NCBI GenBank assembly: GCA_026745465.1
Contig: JACYXH010000087.1
Coordinates: 1,541,311-1,605,310, forward strand
DNA from: Lota lota
Taxonomy: Eukaryota > Chordata > Actinopteri > Gadiformes > Lotidae
Reading direction: 5' to 3'
Length of the DNA: 64,000 nucleotides
Part shown: piece after piece, positions 1 to 35,731 of the stretch
Numbering within the stretch: position 1 is the first letter of the stretch
Layout of the letters: every line of letters starts with the position of its first letter
Notes under the pieces: generated by a model
What the model saw: only the letters and a program-made list of their open reading frames with translations
Told to the model about the DNA's origin: nothing
The model's database searches: none
Made by a program: the position numbers and the translations under genes

Positions 1-320
1 ACAATTTCAAACCATTTCAAATATTTGTCTGAAAATCTATTCTCAGCCCTTTCTGCCACAATGTGTTATTTTATGACGATAGTTTGGGGATTCTTTTTTT
101 ATTGACCCCTTTTTGATTGACAAGCCTTTTAGTGCAAATAAAAAGCCTCTGCCTTTGTCCAAAGTGTTACATGACGGGGATAGATCAAAAACTAGTGTGG
201 ACAATTCAATTAGCTTTTTTCTCAAATGGCAAGCACTAAATCAAACAAAAAAAGAGTCCCTGTCGTATTTAATCTCTTGATTTATCTTTATATTCAAACA
301 CATTTTCCTCTTCCTTCCAG

Positions 321-1687
321 AGACGGAGCGGAGAAAGCGGGGGAAGGGTGGGGCAAAGAATGAGGATGAAGAGGAGGAAGACTTTGGCGACGACATGTTT
401 GAGCTGAAACAGCTTCAGACGAAAGAACTTAACAAGGTGGGGAACATTTCTCAGTAACACTTTACATTACGGTGTCCTAGTTACAGTGTAACGACACACG
501 TAATGAGCAATTTACCAACCTTTAACCCTATGTTCTTGATATGATAATGTTATGATAATGTTATAATAACGTTCACAGTCTGACCCTAATCCTAACCTAG
601 TGTGCAGCTCGCTTTTTTTTCAACTGTTCCTAACATTAAGCCCTAACCCTAACCACACTGTGTAGTGACATGCTGTCACATAACGTGATGACATATTTAG
701 TCATGCTGTTGAACGTCTTTATATAGCTTAGTACACTGTAATGTAACGTGTAACCACATTTTTGAATCATTATCGTCAAAGGTCTTTAGAAGGGCTCCTC
801 TAACCCTCAACACAGATGAATGTGAACTTGACACCTCTCTAGGGGCAGGTTTGATCTGATGTAGACTAGCTCACTCCATGGATCAGTGATACATAACACC
901 CCTCCAAAACCCAGTGGGAAGAGGACGAAACCTTGAGACCGATCGCTCAAGGGATGGATGCCTCCTAGGATCGCTAGGGGTGCAATTGATACAGGATGGA
1001 CAGCCAAACTCATCCATACACAGAGGGAGTGGTAATATCAGAGCTGTATAAGTTGATCGCAAGCAAGAACCCCTCTAGTAGTTCAAATGCTAGCACAAAA
1101 TCAGCTTCAAACGTTTAAGGGAGGTTTATAATGATCCGTCTCTGTATTTGAGTGGGGTATTGGCAATGCAAATATGGGACCAGCTGATATTGAATGAGTG
1201 GTTCTAATGGTCTTGATGGTTACTGATCTCATGGTTCTGATGGTTGGGATAGTAACTGGTCACCTGATTCTGATGGTTACTGGTCTCATGGTTGTGATGG
1301 TTACTGGTCTCATGGTTGTGCTGGTTCTGTAGATCAAGTCAAACCTTGGGAAAATCATCCTAAAGGAGGAGCTGGGATCTGCTCCACTGAGAAAGAAGAC
1401 TAGATCTCTCCCTGACCAAAGTGTCGGCAGAGGTACGCACATACGCATACACACACACACACGCATGCACACACACGCACACACGCATACACACACACAC
1501 ACACACGCACACACACACGCGCATACACACACACACGCGCATGCACACACACAGTATAAAAAATAATATATTGTATATATATATATATATATACTGTATA
1601 TATATGTGTGTAAGTGTATATATATATATATAACTATATCACTATATCACTTTATATCATCTATATGATATATAGATGATATATATC

Positions 1688-1729
<42 letters not shown>

Positions 1730-3929
1730 TTCATTCGCTATAAAGTATATTCTTCTCTTTATTTCTGCTGTTGCCATAACTGAATTTCCAAAGAATGTCA
1801 TACTCAAATGTATTGCTGACTTTATCCTTCTTTTCAGCCACCAGTTCGAGATCTGCCCATTTGCCAGCATCCTTTGGGACAAGTTTGGCAAGGGTAAGCA
1901 GCTATTGAGGTTATCTCAAATCCCAACGTCCCGTATAGTGTGTGTTAGTATACTAATACCCGTCTCTCCGTGTATATGTGTGCGTGTGTGTGTGTATGTG
2001 TCTCCAGTCAGCAGAATTCCAGTCCGACAAACAAATTCCAGGTAGGAAGCTAGGGTTTTTTCCATGAGAGCACCCATTGATACATTTTCTATCTTAATTT
2101 CCTAGCAATACAAATGAGTCTTCTAATGCTCTGGTTACTTGTGTGTATGTGTGTCGCTCGCTCACGCTAACTCTCACGCTCCCTCTCACTCTCTGTCACT
2201 CTGTCTCGCTCTCATTTGTATCTCACTACCCAGGACTTCAGGTACGGTGTGTTACATTTAAATACACGGTCAAATTATTCACTTCAATTGTAAATGTTGC
2301 ATTGTATAGTATGTAAATCTTGGTTATGGATGTGTGTGTGTGTGTGATCCAGAATGGAGACAGCTCAAGGATGGACAGAGGCAAGTCCCTCCCCAGCATG
2401 ATAGATGAGAAGGTACGGTTGTGAACACACTGTTACAACCATCTAACCCCGACACATCTTATTATACACCACCCAACTTTAATCCTCATCCTCATTTAAT
2501 GCAGCGCATTGCAGTTCATTGATTGATCAATTAGCGGGTTGATTGGTTTGTTGTCTATTGATGGATGGATGATTACAGATTTACCCCTATGAGATGTTGG
2601 TGGTGACTCACAAGGGGAGGAGCAAGCTGCCCTCAGGGGTCGACAGGACAAGGCTGGAGGTAAGTCCACTGTGAGAATTACACCGTGGCATTCAGGGAGA
2701 GAACGCTTTATCATCAGATATATGTGTTACAAACCGAAAAATGTAGCTACGCACTGGGACAAAAAAACGACTAGACGTATGTTACCAAACCCAGAGATAT
2801 CCGTAGTTTAATCAAGGTAACGGTGCGTTTCATTTGGTCGCTTGTCAATGGCGTCATATCCCCCTACCCTTTAACTTCAGAGGAGACAGTAATCCAGTAA
2901 GGTCCAAATTTATTGTTATGATATTCCAATATTGATCTGGCTTACTATGATGTGCTGCTATAACAGCACTGGCCAATTTAATTCGCCACATAACATTATC
3001 TACAGGTGTTTGGGTAGTCGACTCATCTAACGGTGAGTTCCAAGTTAACGTTTACTTAGCTAACGCTACTTGCGGCTATTTCATTAGAATGAAATTACGT
3101 AACTTGAATAAATGTGACTAAACCTAACGTGAATAACGTCACGTCAGATCGATTTTCACCGGCAATGGTGATGAAGACAACTCCCATGTTCCCACGCTAC
3201 TTCAGACGTCATCAAACTATGTATTTTCTTATTCTTCTGATTGTGAGACCCCTAGTGGAAGAAATAACATATTATACCTTTAACGTTACCTATGTCGCCA
3301 ACAGGCATTAATACCACAGTTATTTTTTTTCATCACTCTTTTATTTAGATTTTTATTAAACACATAACGAGTTGCCCCGATGCATATGACCTAGCGATTT
3401 GTAATATTTGATACAGTAGCCCATAGTTTTATATTCAAATAAATGTGTCAATGTATCAATAAACCTATTTTAATGGGACTTTTCATGGGAGCTCAAGTCT
3501 CCTTCGGGGGAGCCCAGCTCCCCCTTGGTAAGACATACCATTATAGCGTATTGATCACAAATCAATAATTTCACACTGATAACCAACAAACTAACATGCA
3601 TAGAGGTTCGATCTATCTAAGGTCTCAGGATTTTAAATATTCCTCAATAATTGTTCAAGTGTCCTCAAAGTTAATTACACATGGTGGCAAACTTCGACTA
3701 CACTACACTCTGCAGCCGAATTAATAATATATTCATCATATACAGTATCTATATATAGCATATTATCAATAGAACTACATGTCATTTCATTTTCTTTCAT
3801 TTTCTTTCGTTCCAGAGATATTTGAGCCCTGAAGACTTCTACCATCTCTTTGAAATGACCATTGAAGACTTCGATTGCCTCTCTCTCTGGAAGCGGAACA
3901 ACTTAAAGAAGAAGGTGGCCCTGTTCTAG
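321..3929 (+). CDS. dmtn: Dematin, C-terminal part (actin-bundling villin-headpiece protein), 5' exons outside window
   Basis: Exons: 321-436, 1333-1432, 1838-1893, 2008-2041, 2234-2241, 2353-2412, 2579-2659, 3816-3929 (stop TAG 3927-3929). All junctions are AG/GT and the phase closes throughout, giving 188 residues. The first exon encodes ETER-type basic then acidic sequence ([12 protein letters not shown]). The second encodes [12 protein letters not shown] and KKTRSLPD. The sixth encodes [10 protein letters not shown]. The last two encode the villin headpiece, starting [18 protein letters not shown] and ending [14 protein letters not shown]. This order matches dematin rather than abLIM1-3, whose headpieces read differently around YPYE. 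Known role of the family: dematin bundles actin filaments and joins the spectrin-actin junction to the membrane. Odd features are an 8-nt microexon and an alanine in place of the PKA-target serine near the C-terminus. The core domain and N-terminus lie upstream of the window. Confidence 0.93.
453..755. mobile_element. MITE-like element with imperfect terminal inverted repeats
   Basis: The left end (GTAACACTTTACATTAC at about 454) and the reverse complement of the right end (GTTACACGTTACATTAC, ending about 755) match over roughly 25 bases, and both are followed by a GTG and CTA-type motif. The roughly 300-bp element sits in a dematin intron and has no ORF. It resembles dispersed non-autonomous DNA elements common in fish; the superfamily is not assigned. 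Confidence 0.5.
1576..1728. repeat. AT-rich dinucleotide and palindromic tract
   Basis: Two (AT)n runs flank a self-complementary block around 1655-1690 in which ATATCATCTATATG and its inverted form alternate. It lies in a dematin intron, directly after a (CA)n/(CGCA) stretch at about 1436-1550. Confidence 0.8.
2234..2241 (+). other. dmtn: 8-nt microexon of dematin
   Basis: GACTTCAG lies between an acceptor (ctacccag) and a donor (gtacgg). The upstream exon ends in phase 1 (CCA G), so the microexon completes Gly and adds Leu-Gln, giving GLQ followed by NGDSS in the next exon. Mammalian dematin, as I recall it, reads GLQNGE at the same place. Skipping it would shift the frame of the headpiece. 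Confidence 0.85.
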
Positions 3930-7844
<3,915 letters not shown>

Positions 7845-7867
7845 GGAAACCTTGACCTCAAACAGCG

Positions 7868-7883
<16 letters not shown>
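7845..7883 (+). other. First coding exon of the AFAP-like gene, 16 coding nt
   Basis: After an acceptor (ttctttcag) come 23 bases of leader, ATG at 7868, five codons (MDKQK) and one base before the donor gtagag. The odd base plus TT at 11263 makes Val, so the protein reads MDKQKVLSRLIQDL, parallel to the start of AFAP1L2. It is separated from exon 2 by a 3.4-kb intron. Confidence 0.75.
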
Positions 7884-20879
<12,996 letters not shown>

Positions 20880-20894
20880 TACAACTGTCCTTCA

Positions 20895-20939
<45 letters not shown>

Positions 20940-22480
20940 GCAGGACTTATGAATGGACTTATGAATGATGACTTATGAATTCACTTGTCATAAGGACTTA
21001 TAGCAATGACAACAATCTCTTCAAAACAACCTAACAATGTGTGCCTCTCCTTTCAATATAATGCAGAGACAAGATCACAATATCACAATATCAATTAAAT
21101 GTGGTCAGTGATGATGGATTTTATTTTCTGTAAGGTATATACGTTGATGATATGAAATTAAATGAAATCCTCTGAACTTCAGAACAGATGTGTTTCCATG
21201 CAGCATTCTTGGCCTGGGGCCCTAGCTCAACTGTAATATAAAATGATATCTACGGCCATGTTTGGCCTCTCTTGTTCCCATGCAGTGGCCTCTCTTGTTC
21301 CCATGCAGTGGCCTCTCTTGTTCCCATGCAGTGGCCTCTAGTGAAACAGGAAGAATTGCAGCACGTCAATAAAGCAATGCTTAACTATATTCGCCTTTTT
21401 CCCTACTCAAATAATGTATCTATTCATAAAAACCAAGGCCACATTTTTTTTTATCAATTCATTTATAGAATAAATTTAAAACAAGCAGTTTCCATGACTG
21501 CGGCAGCTGTCTCATCTAATAATAATGTGTTAAGGCCTGGTCTACTTTGAAAGTAATAGTAGGCTGCAGGCACTGCCACTATTCTCCAGTTGAATCCTGA
21601 CGAATTTACATCTGAGCCTTCAATCTGACCCGTCATAATAACCATTTTCACTTTTAAATGTTTTTCCTCTTCTATTGTTTATTTAAACACTTCTCATTTG
21701 AACCAATTGACCCAATCTACACATTTCCAATGTTATATGTGTTTTCTGTGATCATTTGTGTGTATATTTCCTTTATTTATAAAGTAAAAATGTTTTACCA
21801 GATAGCACCAAGACACATAAAGCGACACAAGCCATACAGGCACATACAGCAAAGCACAAAGACACCAGGGCAGCCAAAACTCACAACATGACTGTCTATA
21901 TGAATGTATTTAATGCAAAAAAGAATTGATGACATTGTGTGTGTGTTCTGTCGTGTATGAGTGTGTATGTCTGTGTCGGTGTCTGTGTGTCTCTCCCCAA
22001 CATAATTACAAATACAACTATTATTCTACTGTTAAGGGGTTGTTCATTTTATTATTAATTTAATTGATTATTTTTTAATATGTTACTAATAACTGTTTTT
22101 TTTATCTCATCCTAAATGTTATGTAAACAAATCTGTGTGGACTTTTAACTCCATTCATCCTCACTGTGGGGTTCCAACTGTGTCTATACATGTGTTTGAT
22201 TTGCACAGTGTTGTATCTCACAACTCTTAATTGTAACCTTGTGATTTATGTCCATAGTAATAAAAATGAATGTAATAAAATTGATTTAAATAAAAAGTAT
22301 TTGTTGTTTGGAATTGGTATTATGTTAATATACACACACCTACATAAATTGAGGGATCCAATAATGTGACCTAGGTAGAAGCAAAAAATCATGCTTCGGT
22401 TTCATTTCACACTGTGCTTGGAAGCAACACGTTGGCCTGTAGGGGGCGATGTGAACCAGGTAGTTTAGTGATGTCACTGC
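20880..22480 (+). other. AFAP-like 3' UTR and spacer to rab14
   Basis: After the stop comes a (CA)n at about 20897-20936. A candidate polyadenylation signal AATAAA lies at 21368-21373. A 23-bp tandem repeat sits at 21263-21339. The rest is AT-rich with no recognisable exon. Confidence 0.5.
21263..21339. repeat. 23-bp tandem repeat, about 3.3 copies
   Basis: The unit TGGCCTCTCTTGTTCCCATG plus CAG is repeated at 21263, 21286 and 21309, with a partial fourth copy. Copies are identical, which suggests recent expansion. Confidence 0.9.
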
Positions 22481-22617
22481 TGGCGTCACAGAGGAGGAAG
22501 AATTGCGGAACTAGGAGGTTTACCGACTGATAGCCAAGCTAACTAGCTCACACATCTAGCTATTTATCTCACCTCGAAATACCAATTCTTCCCGTTAGAT
22601 AGCCACTCAAACTAAAG
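22480..22617 (+). promoter_or_regulatory. rab14: Probable promoter and non-coding first exon of rab14
   Basis: A good donor (AAAG/gtaaggtg) at 22617/22618 lies 450 bases before the acceptor tctag at 23065 that opens the start-codon exon. The transcription start cannot be seen; the left limit is a guess. Confidence 0.4.
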
Positions 22618-23072
22618 GTAAGGTGCATCGACATTCAGTGGTTTCTGGTTGTTTGTGTCGTATTTTATTGGCTGTTGTAAGGTATTGAAAATGTGGCCTT
22701 CTGTTATTTTTTATTTGCCAGTTAGCAAGGCGTCAGCATAACTGCTATTAGCCGGCTTGTCAAAATCTTGACACAATTACAATCACGTTCGCTCGTGTAA
22801 TAACAGTCAACCATAGATCTGGGAAATGTGTTGATACAGATTGGAATCAACAACAATTGTACCGATGGTGACGTTTCCGTGCTATGGTTGGGTATTAGTC
22901 TACTCTTAGCTAGCTAGTTAGCCTAGCTATTTCCTTTTGTTCGTTGTCTGTCTCGCAAGACTGTCATTTAAGCTTGCCGTGACATTTGTGTTCACGTGTT
23001 AAATAGTTTGTTTTCTTTGAAGTGATCGTTGAAATGGTTTATGTGTTGGGTTATCAATCTTCTAGGACCAAG

Positions 23073-25136
<2,064 letters not shown>

Positions 25137-28000
25137 TCTAATACACTACACATGCACCGTCTCACACACACAAAAACAAATGTCGCATTCGCACAGGTAA
25201 AAAAAAAAAACCCTCAAATTACTGTCTTGTATAGACTCCTGCTCCCCTACAAACACACACTTGCTCTGTAATTTAACACAGCCTGTTAGCCTTTTAAGTC
25301 TCTTAATTGATTTAAGTTATTGATTGTTCTAGTCCAGACCAATGATTTGACCCGTTCATCAGAATAGGCCCTAGACCTGAAGGATATGTTTATCCAGTAA
25401 CCAGTGATGTGAAGTCAGTTATTTAGGGCACATTGTGACTCATCACATTACACCATAGAAACAGCTGAACCATGTATTTGTACTGTTTCCCAGATCTTCA
25501 ATGTCCCGACGGTGGCCGCTGATTCTATGCTAATGACCCACTGCTCTGATAGGCTGACTTAAGATTCCAAGCAGGTGACCAGGGGCAACTGCCGCCCTTC
25601 GAAATGTCACGGAGGGCCAAAAATCTGAACGGCCCTTTTGTTTTCTAATCAAGTAAACTCAGCGCTAGTGATCTGAGGGTTGACCTTCATCTATCTGATC
25701 AGTTTCCAACTATTGTGACTTATGATTCAAGCATTCTGCTCCCATGTGATGCAGCGAGTGCATACACTCATTGCTTGAAACCAAGACAGGTAGATTATGA
25801 GCCCTCTGTACAGCAGGGGAGGCTTGGTTCCTGACGTGTTGTAATGCTGCAACCAGGTGTGTGTGTGTGTGTGTATGTGTGTGCGCCCATCAAGTCCGCC
25901 CAGTCAACACCCAGTTGGAAATGCACAGGTGCAGAGCCTCACCTCGATCAGATCCTGCTGCAATGAACTCCCAACAAATGTTTTTATGTTGCCATGATTT
26001 TTAAGAATAATGCGTATAATACAACTGACGTTTGCCGATAAAGTAGGTACAAGGAGGTGGTAGCTTGGTTCATCAGGGCCAGCAATGCATCGCCCTGAAA
26101 AAAAAAGCATTTAGTCTTAACGTAACACAGAAAATCCCCCCTAGAAGACATTGACATCACGCGTACTGAGTGTGTTAGCTCGCAACAAGTTTGAGCGGCT
26201 GAGTACTCCTCGTGGCTTAAATAGTGTTGGTATACAGGTAGCCGGAGGTGCTTTGTCGCATATTCAGCACCTTTTATTTACCCATCCTCTATTTATTTAG
26301 TCAAAATCCAGACCTGATTGGTAGGTTGGTCTTTCTTAACCAAATGCAGTTGGCCACAGAAACATGTTTCAGTTGGACCAAAGAGATTAACGAATCTTGA
26401 TGGCAGATGTTTGTGTCTGAATGAGATGGTGTGATTAACTGAAAATTAACCAACTCAGCTGAACCAATTAAATTGAGCTGAACTAAAGTTGAATTGATAC
26501 CCGGGGTATTTAAGTGTTTTGAGTCTGACTCCACTGGTTTCTGCATGTTACCAGGCTAATCTAAGAGGATGTTGCTGCTTTAGGGCTTTTCAGAAAATCA
26601 ACATTGCTTTAAACATGTCTCCTCCCAGCCCCCTGTAGTTGTGGAATTAAAAAGCATGTTTCCCTGTAGTGTTGACATAGGCCATGTGACTACGTCAGGT
26701 AACTTGTTTATTAAAGTGTTGGTGGCTTCCAGCGTAGCAAACTCCAGAGTGACAGGAGAAGAGAAACATGGCAGAATCGCCGCGAAGTCCATGCTTGACG
26801 GCGATCCAACAACACTAGACTAGAAAACAAAGGTCCTGCCCTCAGCCTCTCATGGCTTGTGTACCAGCAGCTCACTACACGCACACACACTTTCAAAAAA
26901 ATAATAACACAACCCGATTCTTCTGACACGTGCGGGAATTTTCTTTGTAAAGTTTTTGTTTTGGTCCTGAAGCTGAAAGGTGTTTGAAAAAAAGAAAGCA
27001 GAAGATTTTCTCCTCTGGCAGAAACGTGCTCTGTACATTTTCCTCTCTGATTTTCTGCAACAGTCGTTTGTCTTTCTGTAAGCGCTGCATATTAACTTGC
27101 TTCTTCTGATTCTTTCATATTTATATTCTGTATGTAACGAGCTGTACCTTTCTATGTACTACCACTGGATTCAGCTGATCTTATTTGTAAATAAAGTAAA
27201 TATATAAATATACTTCAACACAGTACATATAATACACACTGATCCAATGACTTCAAGACCTTGCTTGTAATTATCATGAAGCAAACATAACATGTCTTTA
27301 ATGTTGACGTTGATCAAGAACAGTTGACACTCAACCACTAGGTCACATTAAGATGGGTGTAAAACATTAACCAAAAATGTCATTGAAATTGGGTTTATGG
27401 CAAAATTTGTGAAAAATATAATTCATCTAGATTAATATTTGAAAGCAATAGAATGAGATTAACACAAACCGGGATGTGCATTATGATAAGTATGCATGGT
27501 TAAGCGCAATTACATGGAAAACTTTCCTATTTTAATATACAACTTCATGAACAAAATATATAGGGGCCCACCATGCTCAGAATAAAGAAAGATCATTTGC
27601 TCATCAATTTATCTTTATTTGGGAAAACATTGAACAAACTCAGCTGCTGGCTATATTATCAGAGTTTTTCCTCTTGGTCTAAACGAAAGAATATTCAGTT
27701 GTCACTTCAAATGAACCATTCTACTTGGTCAGGGACTGTATAAAACTCAGTGGGTTTGACGGTCTGAGTCCAATATGGCGGCTGCTGAGGGAAGCAGAAC
27801 AGGGTTGACGTGTAATCTCCCAGGGGACAACGACAGAGTGTCATTTCTTTTATATATAAAAACATAAGACGTGGTGGTAGCTGATGTCAAGTGATATACT
27901 GTCAAGTCTATCAGCCCAGCAGGAGCTGACAGGTTCCACCTGGGTACCCCAGCCTTGGTTTCGGTCTCAGTTGGCAGAGGGAGGTGCATCTGTTACTGCG
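25137..28000. other. Convergent 3' region of rab14 (+) and mak16 (-)
   Basis: No coding exon seen. A possible rab14 polyadenylation signal AATAAA is at 27190-27195 (+), giving a 3' UTR near 2 kb. A possible mak16 signal is the reverse AATAAA at 27614-27619 (-). The two 3' ends would then be only about 420 bases apart. Confidence 0.45.
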
Positions 28001-31827
<3,827 letters not shown>

Positions 31828-32796
31828 GTTTGACTCCTGTAGACAGCTTTTCTGGCTGAATTACTAAAACGTATAATTTATACAATATAATATAGTTTGA
31901 ATTCTTCTGTATCTCGGAGGCCACATGGACGTTCAGGAAGACGACATTTTTGTTTGCTTCTGCGAACCATCCGTGAATCCCGTGATAAGTTATCGCGAGT
32001 TCGCAAGCCTGACACGTCCACGTGATCATCTGGGATTTAAATATGTTTGAAACGAGCAAGCGGCGAAGATACAGCTTAATCAAATCTGTACATGCGGTGC
32101 TGCCCAAAAGGTATAACTAACTACCAGCCAATGACAACAAATCTAGAATTTATATTAAGTAGACTTAAATAAAAATGCATAATCGTGTTCAGAAGGCTTT
32201 AGCCACCGCGTCCTACCAAGAGGTCGGCGCCAGTCACATCAACTATGTAAATAAACCTTTCATCATGTTCATGAAACTTAACCAAGATCAACTAATTAGC
32301 CGAGAGCGCTAGCTATCAGTATGACTGCACTGACATTGTCGTTGACAGTTGTGGAAATTAAAATAATCGTATCCCACCTTTTGTATGCACATAGCCTACA
32401 ACTATGGGGTGACAGTAAACGATAATATAAAAATATATTACAAAACAATAAGCTTATTGCTTATTAAAGCTTATTATGATTATTCAGGGTATTTATGGAA
32501 TTCATGATTATGTATGCAAAACCCGCCACACAAAAAAATTACAAAGTGGCTAAGTTATTAACTATTAACTATTATCATGCTCAAAATATCACATCACATT
32601 TTATCTTAACATTGTAAGGGGATTTAGCTTGAGAAACACTTTTTAAAATAACAATTCATTTATCAGATTCTACTTTACAAAAATTACAGTAGCTTTTTTG
32701 TCTTATTAGGTATGATGCATTTATAAGGAAGCTTTATTCAGATTCTTCTGAATCAGAATCCGTCTTTGTTGCCCAAGCTGACTGAAATTCAGCAAA
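31828..32796 (-). other. mak16 upstream region
   Basis: Likely mak16 promoter close to 31.83-32.1 kb, with no clear core element. From about 32204 to 32345 lies a diverged copy of the repeat that fills 33-36 kb (shared segments AAACCTTTCATCATGTTCAT and GACAGTTG). The rest is AT-rich without recognisable genes. Confidence 0.4.
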
Positions 32797-34290
32797 ACTG
32801 TAAAAAAAAACTAACACATTTTCCTATTTCATAGTGTAGGGCTACATGTTTCTTCATACAAGTATACTAATCAATATTCCATTGATCATCTACATAGATC
32901 CACCATTAATTATTTTTGAAATTCCAGATGACTTTTCATAATTAAAGACAGCTTTCTTAACACTAATACATTCTATATGTGTGATAGAAAGTCACAAGGA
33001 AATGAATTCCTCATTATTATATTAAGCATATTACTATATCTGTAATACTGTATTATTATATCCGATCTGTGTATGACCCAATTTGGATTTAAGACCGCTC
33101 CCGGCTCATTTCTGACCAATAAGGCCATCTCTTCGTGATTGATTAGGAAATCTATATTTCCCGGCAATCACAGGTGACTGTAGTGCAACACAGAGATTCG
33201 TAAGGACGGAGGGAGCAGAGAGGGAGGAGCGTACCTACACCTATGTCATAGGCTTCATGATTCAACTTAATCCGCAATATGAGAACAGAAACATAATTAA
33301 GTAGCTCAGAGGTCTGCAGATCACAACACTACAATTTTGTGTTACAGTTCTACAAAGACAAACAGTCGTGAGCAGAAGGTTTAAGGCAACACGTCGTAAG
33401 CGGAGAACTATGCTGGTCACAAACAGTTCTGAATAAATCTTGCTTAGAAAACACTGATTTGTTTCAATCCCGAGAGCTAGCTGTCAGTGAGACTAGATTG
33501 ACTTCATCATTGACAGTTGCAACGATATTTCAAGCAAGGATCAGAAGGTTTGAGGCACACGTCGTAACAAAATGGCTGCGCCTGTCACAGAAAAACCATG
33601 AACACACCTTTCATCATTTGCATGAAACTTGGAAAGACCATGATGTAAGACTCAGTGGAGGTGATAGTATGTATGATTTTACCGACTGTGTAAATAATGG
33701 TCACAACAATATATTTTTTTACTGATTTGTACTTTTAAACTGCACGGCTTTTATAAACGCACCATCAAATAATACATTGAGAGAATTTTCTTCAGAAATA
33801 AGTAAAGCTTTTTTATGCTTGATAAACTTCAGGAGATGCACTATGGGACAAAATGGACCAAAACTTTAAAAAAACGAACTGATTTTCCTAATTTCTAAAT
33901 AATGCTTTGATTAGGCCTGTATGTTTCTTCCTGTATACTAATCTCTATTCCATTGATCATGAACATAGATACACCAGTAATTATTCTTGAAATTCCAGAT
34001 GACTTTTCATCATTAAAGACAGCCCATTATATCTCTCTCATTAATACATTCCACATGTGTGCTAGGAAATGACAGGGACATTAATTATTCATTATTATGC
34101 TAAGCATATTACTATATCTGTAATACTGTATTATTATATCCGATCTGTGTATGACACAATTTGGATTAGAGACCGCTTCCGGCTAATTTCAGACCAATAA
34201 GGGCATCTCTTCCGTGATTGGTTCGGAAATCTATATTTCCTGGCAGTCACAGGTGACTGTAGTGCAACACAGAGATTCGTAAGGACGGAG

Positions 34291-34402
34291 GGAGCAGAGA
34301 GGGAGCAGAGAGGGAGCAGAGAGGGAGCAGAGAGGGAGCAGGGAGGGAGCAGGGAGGGAGCAGGGAGGGAGCAGGGAGGGAGCAGGGAGGGAGCAGGGAG
34401 GG
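34291..34402. repeat. 11-bp minisatellite, about 10 copies
   Basis: The unit GGAGCAGAGAG or GGAGCAGGGAG repeats at 34291, 34302, 34313 and so on. The first four copies carry AGAG and the later ones GGGAG, so expansion seems to have run as blocks. The corresponding site in the first duplicate (about 33210-33230) has only one to two copies. Confidence 0.9.
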
Positions 34403-35662
34403 AGGAGCGTACCTACACCTATGTTATAGGCTTCATGATTCAACTTAATCCGCAATTTGAGAACAGAAACATAATTAAGTAGCTCAGAGGTCTGCAGATC
34501 GCAACACTACAATTTTGTGTTACAGTTCTACAGAGACAAACAGTCGTGAGCAGAAGGTTTAAGGCAACACGTCGTAAGCGGAGGACTATGATGGTCACAA
34601 ACAGTTCTGAATAAATCTTGCTTAGAAAACACTGATTTGATTCAATCCTGAGAGCTAACTGTCAGTGAGACTAGATTGACTTTATCATTGACGGTTGCAA
34701 CGATATTTCAAGTAAGGATCAGAAGGTTTGAGGCACACGTCGTAACAAGATGGCTGCGCCTGTCACAGAAAAACTATGAACACACCTTTCATCATTTGCA
34801 TGAAACTTGGAAAGACCATGATGTAACACTCAGTGAGGTGACAGTATGTATGATTTTACCGACTGTGTAAATAATGGTCACAGCAAAATCTTTTTTTTAC
34901 TGATTTGTACTTTTAAACTGCACGGTTTTTATAAACGCACCATCAAATAATACATTGAGAGAATTTTCTTCACAAATAAGTAAAGCTTTTTTATGCTTGA
35001 TAAACTTCAGGAGATGCACTATGGGACCAAATGGACTAAAACTGTAAATAAACGAACAGATTTTCCTAATTTCTAGAGAGAGAGACGTACCTACAGCAGG
35101 AGTAAACACTGCACCTTTAAGGAATGGGCATTTGTTCAAGCAGTTTCAAATCGTTGGAATCATTACACTAAATAATACATTCATAAAAGCATTGTCATGG
35201 TGACCTCTGAACAAGTGTACTTTATGTGTTTCCGAGCAAGAGCTGTTCTGGGGCTGGAGCCACTGGCCCTCAAAATGTCCGCACGGCCCTGCTCATGGGT
35301 CTCCCCACTGCAAGCCTATAGTGTTGTGTTAGTATTGAACAAAAACTGCAACCAGTCATGATCAGAAGATTAAAGACAACACATCGTAACAAGAGCACAA
35401 CAATATGTGAATAAACCTTTCATCATGTTCATGAAGCTTCGGAAAGATCAATGTATTTGTTGAGAGCTAGCTACCAGTATGAGTGTACATTTAGGTGATC
35501 GGGGTTCCACGTTAAGTTGATGTGGTCAAGACCAGGGCTCAGGAAACACAATGCTTCTATTTTTTATTTCTGAATGTTTTTTTTTTGTTGCAATTATATT
35601 GTGATGGTAGAAATGTTTAAATGGTTCATATTGCATAATTAAGTTACACATTAGAAGAATAC

Positions 35663-35664
<2 letters not shown>

Positions 35665-35724
<60 letters not shown>
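35665..35724. repeat. (AT)n microsatellite
   Basis: A run of about 60 bases of TA repeat in the mak16-spindlin spacer, between the third and fourth partial copies of the local repeat. Confidence 0.95.

Positions 35725-35731
<7 letters not shown>

Noticed and set aside
640-655. Telomere-like CCCTAACCCTAACC
   Set aside because: Only about two units, inside a MITE-like repeat; no interstitial telomere array.
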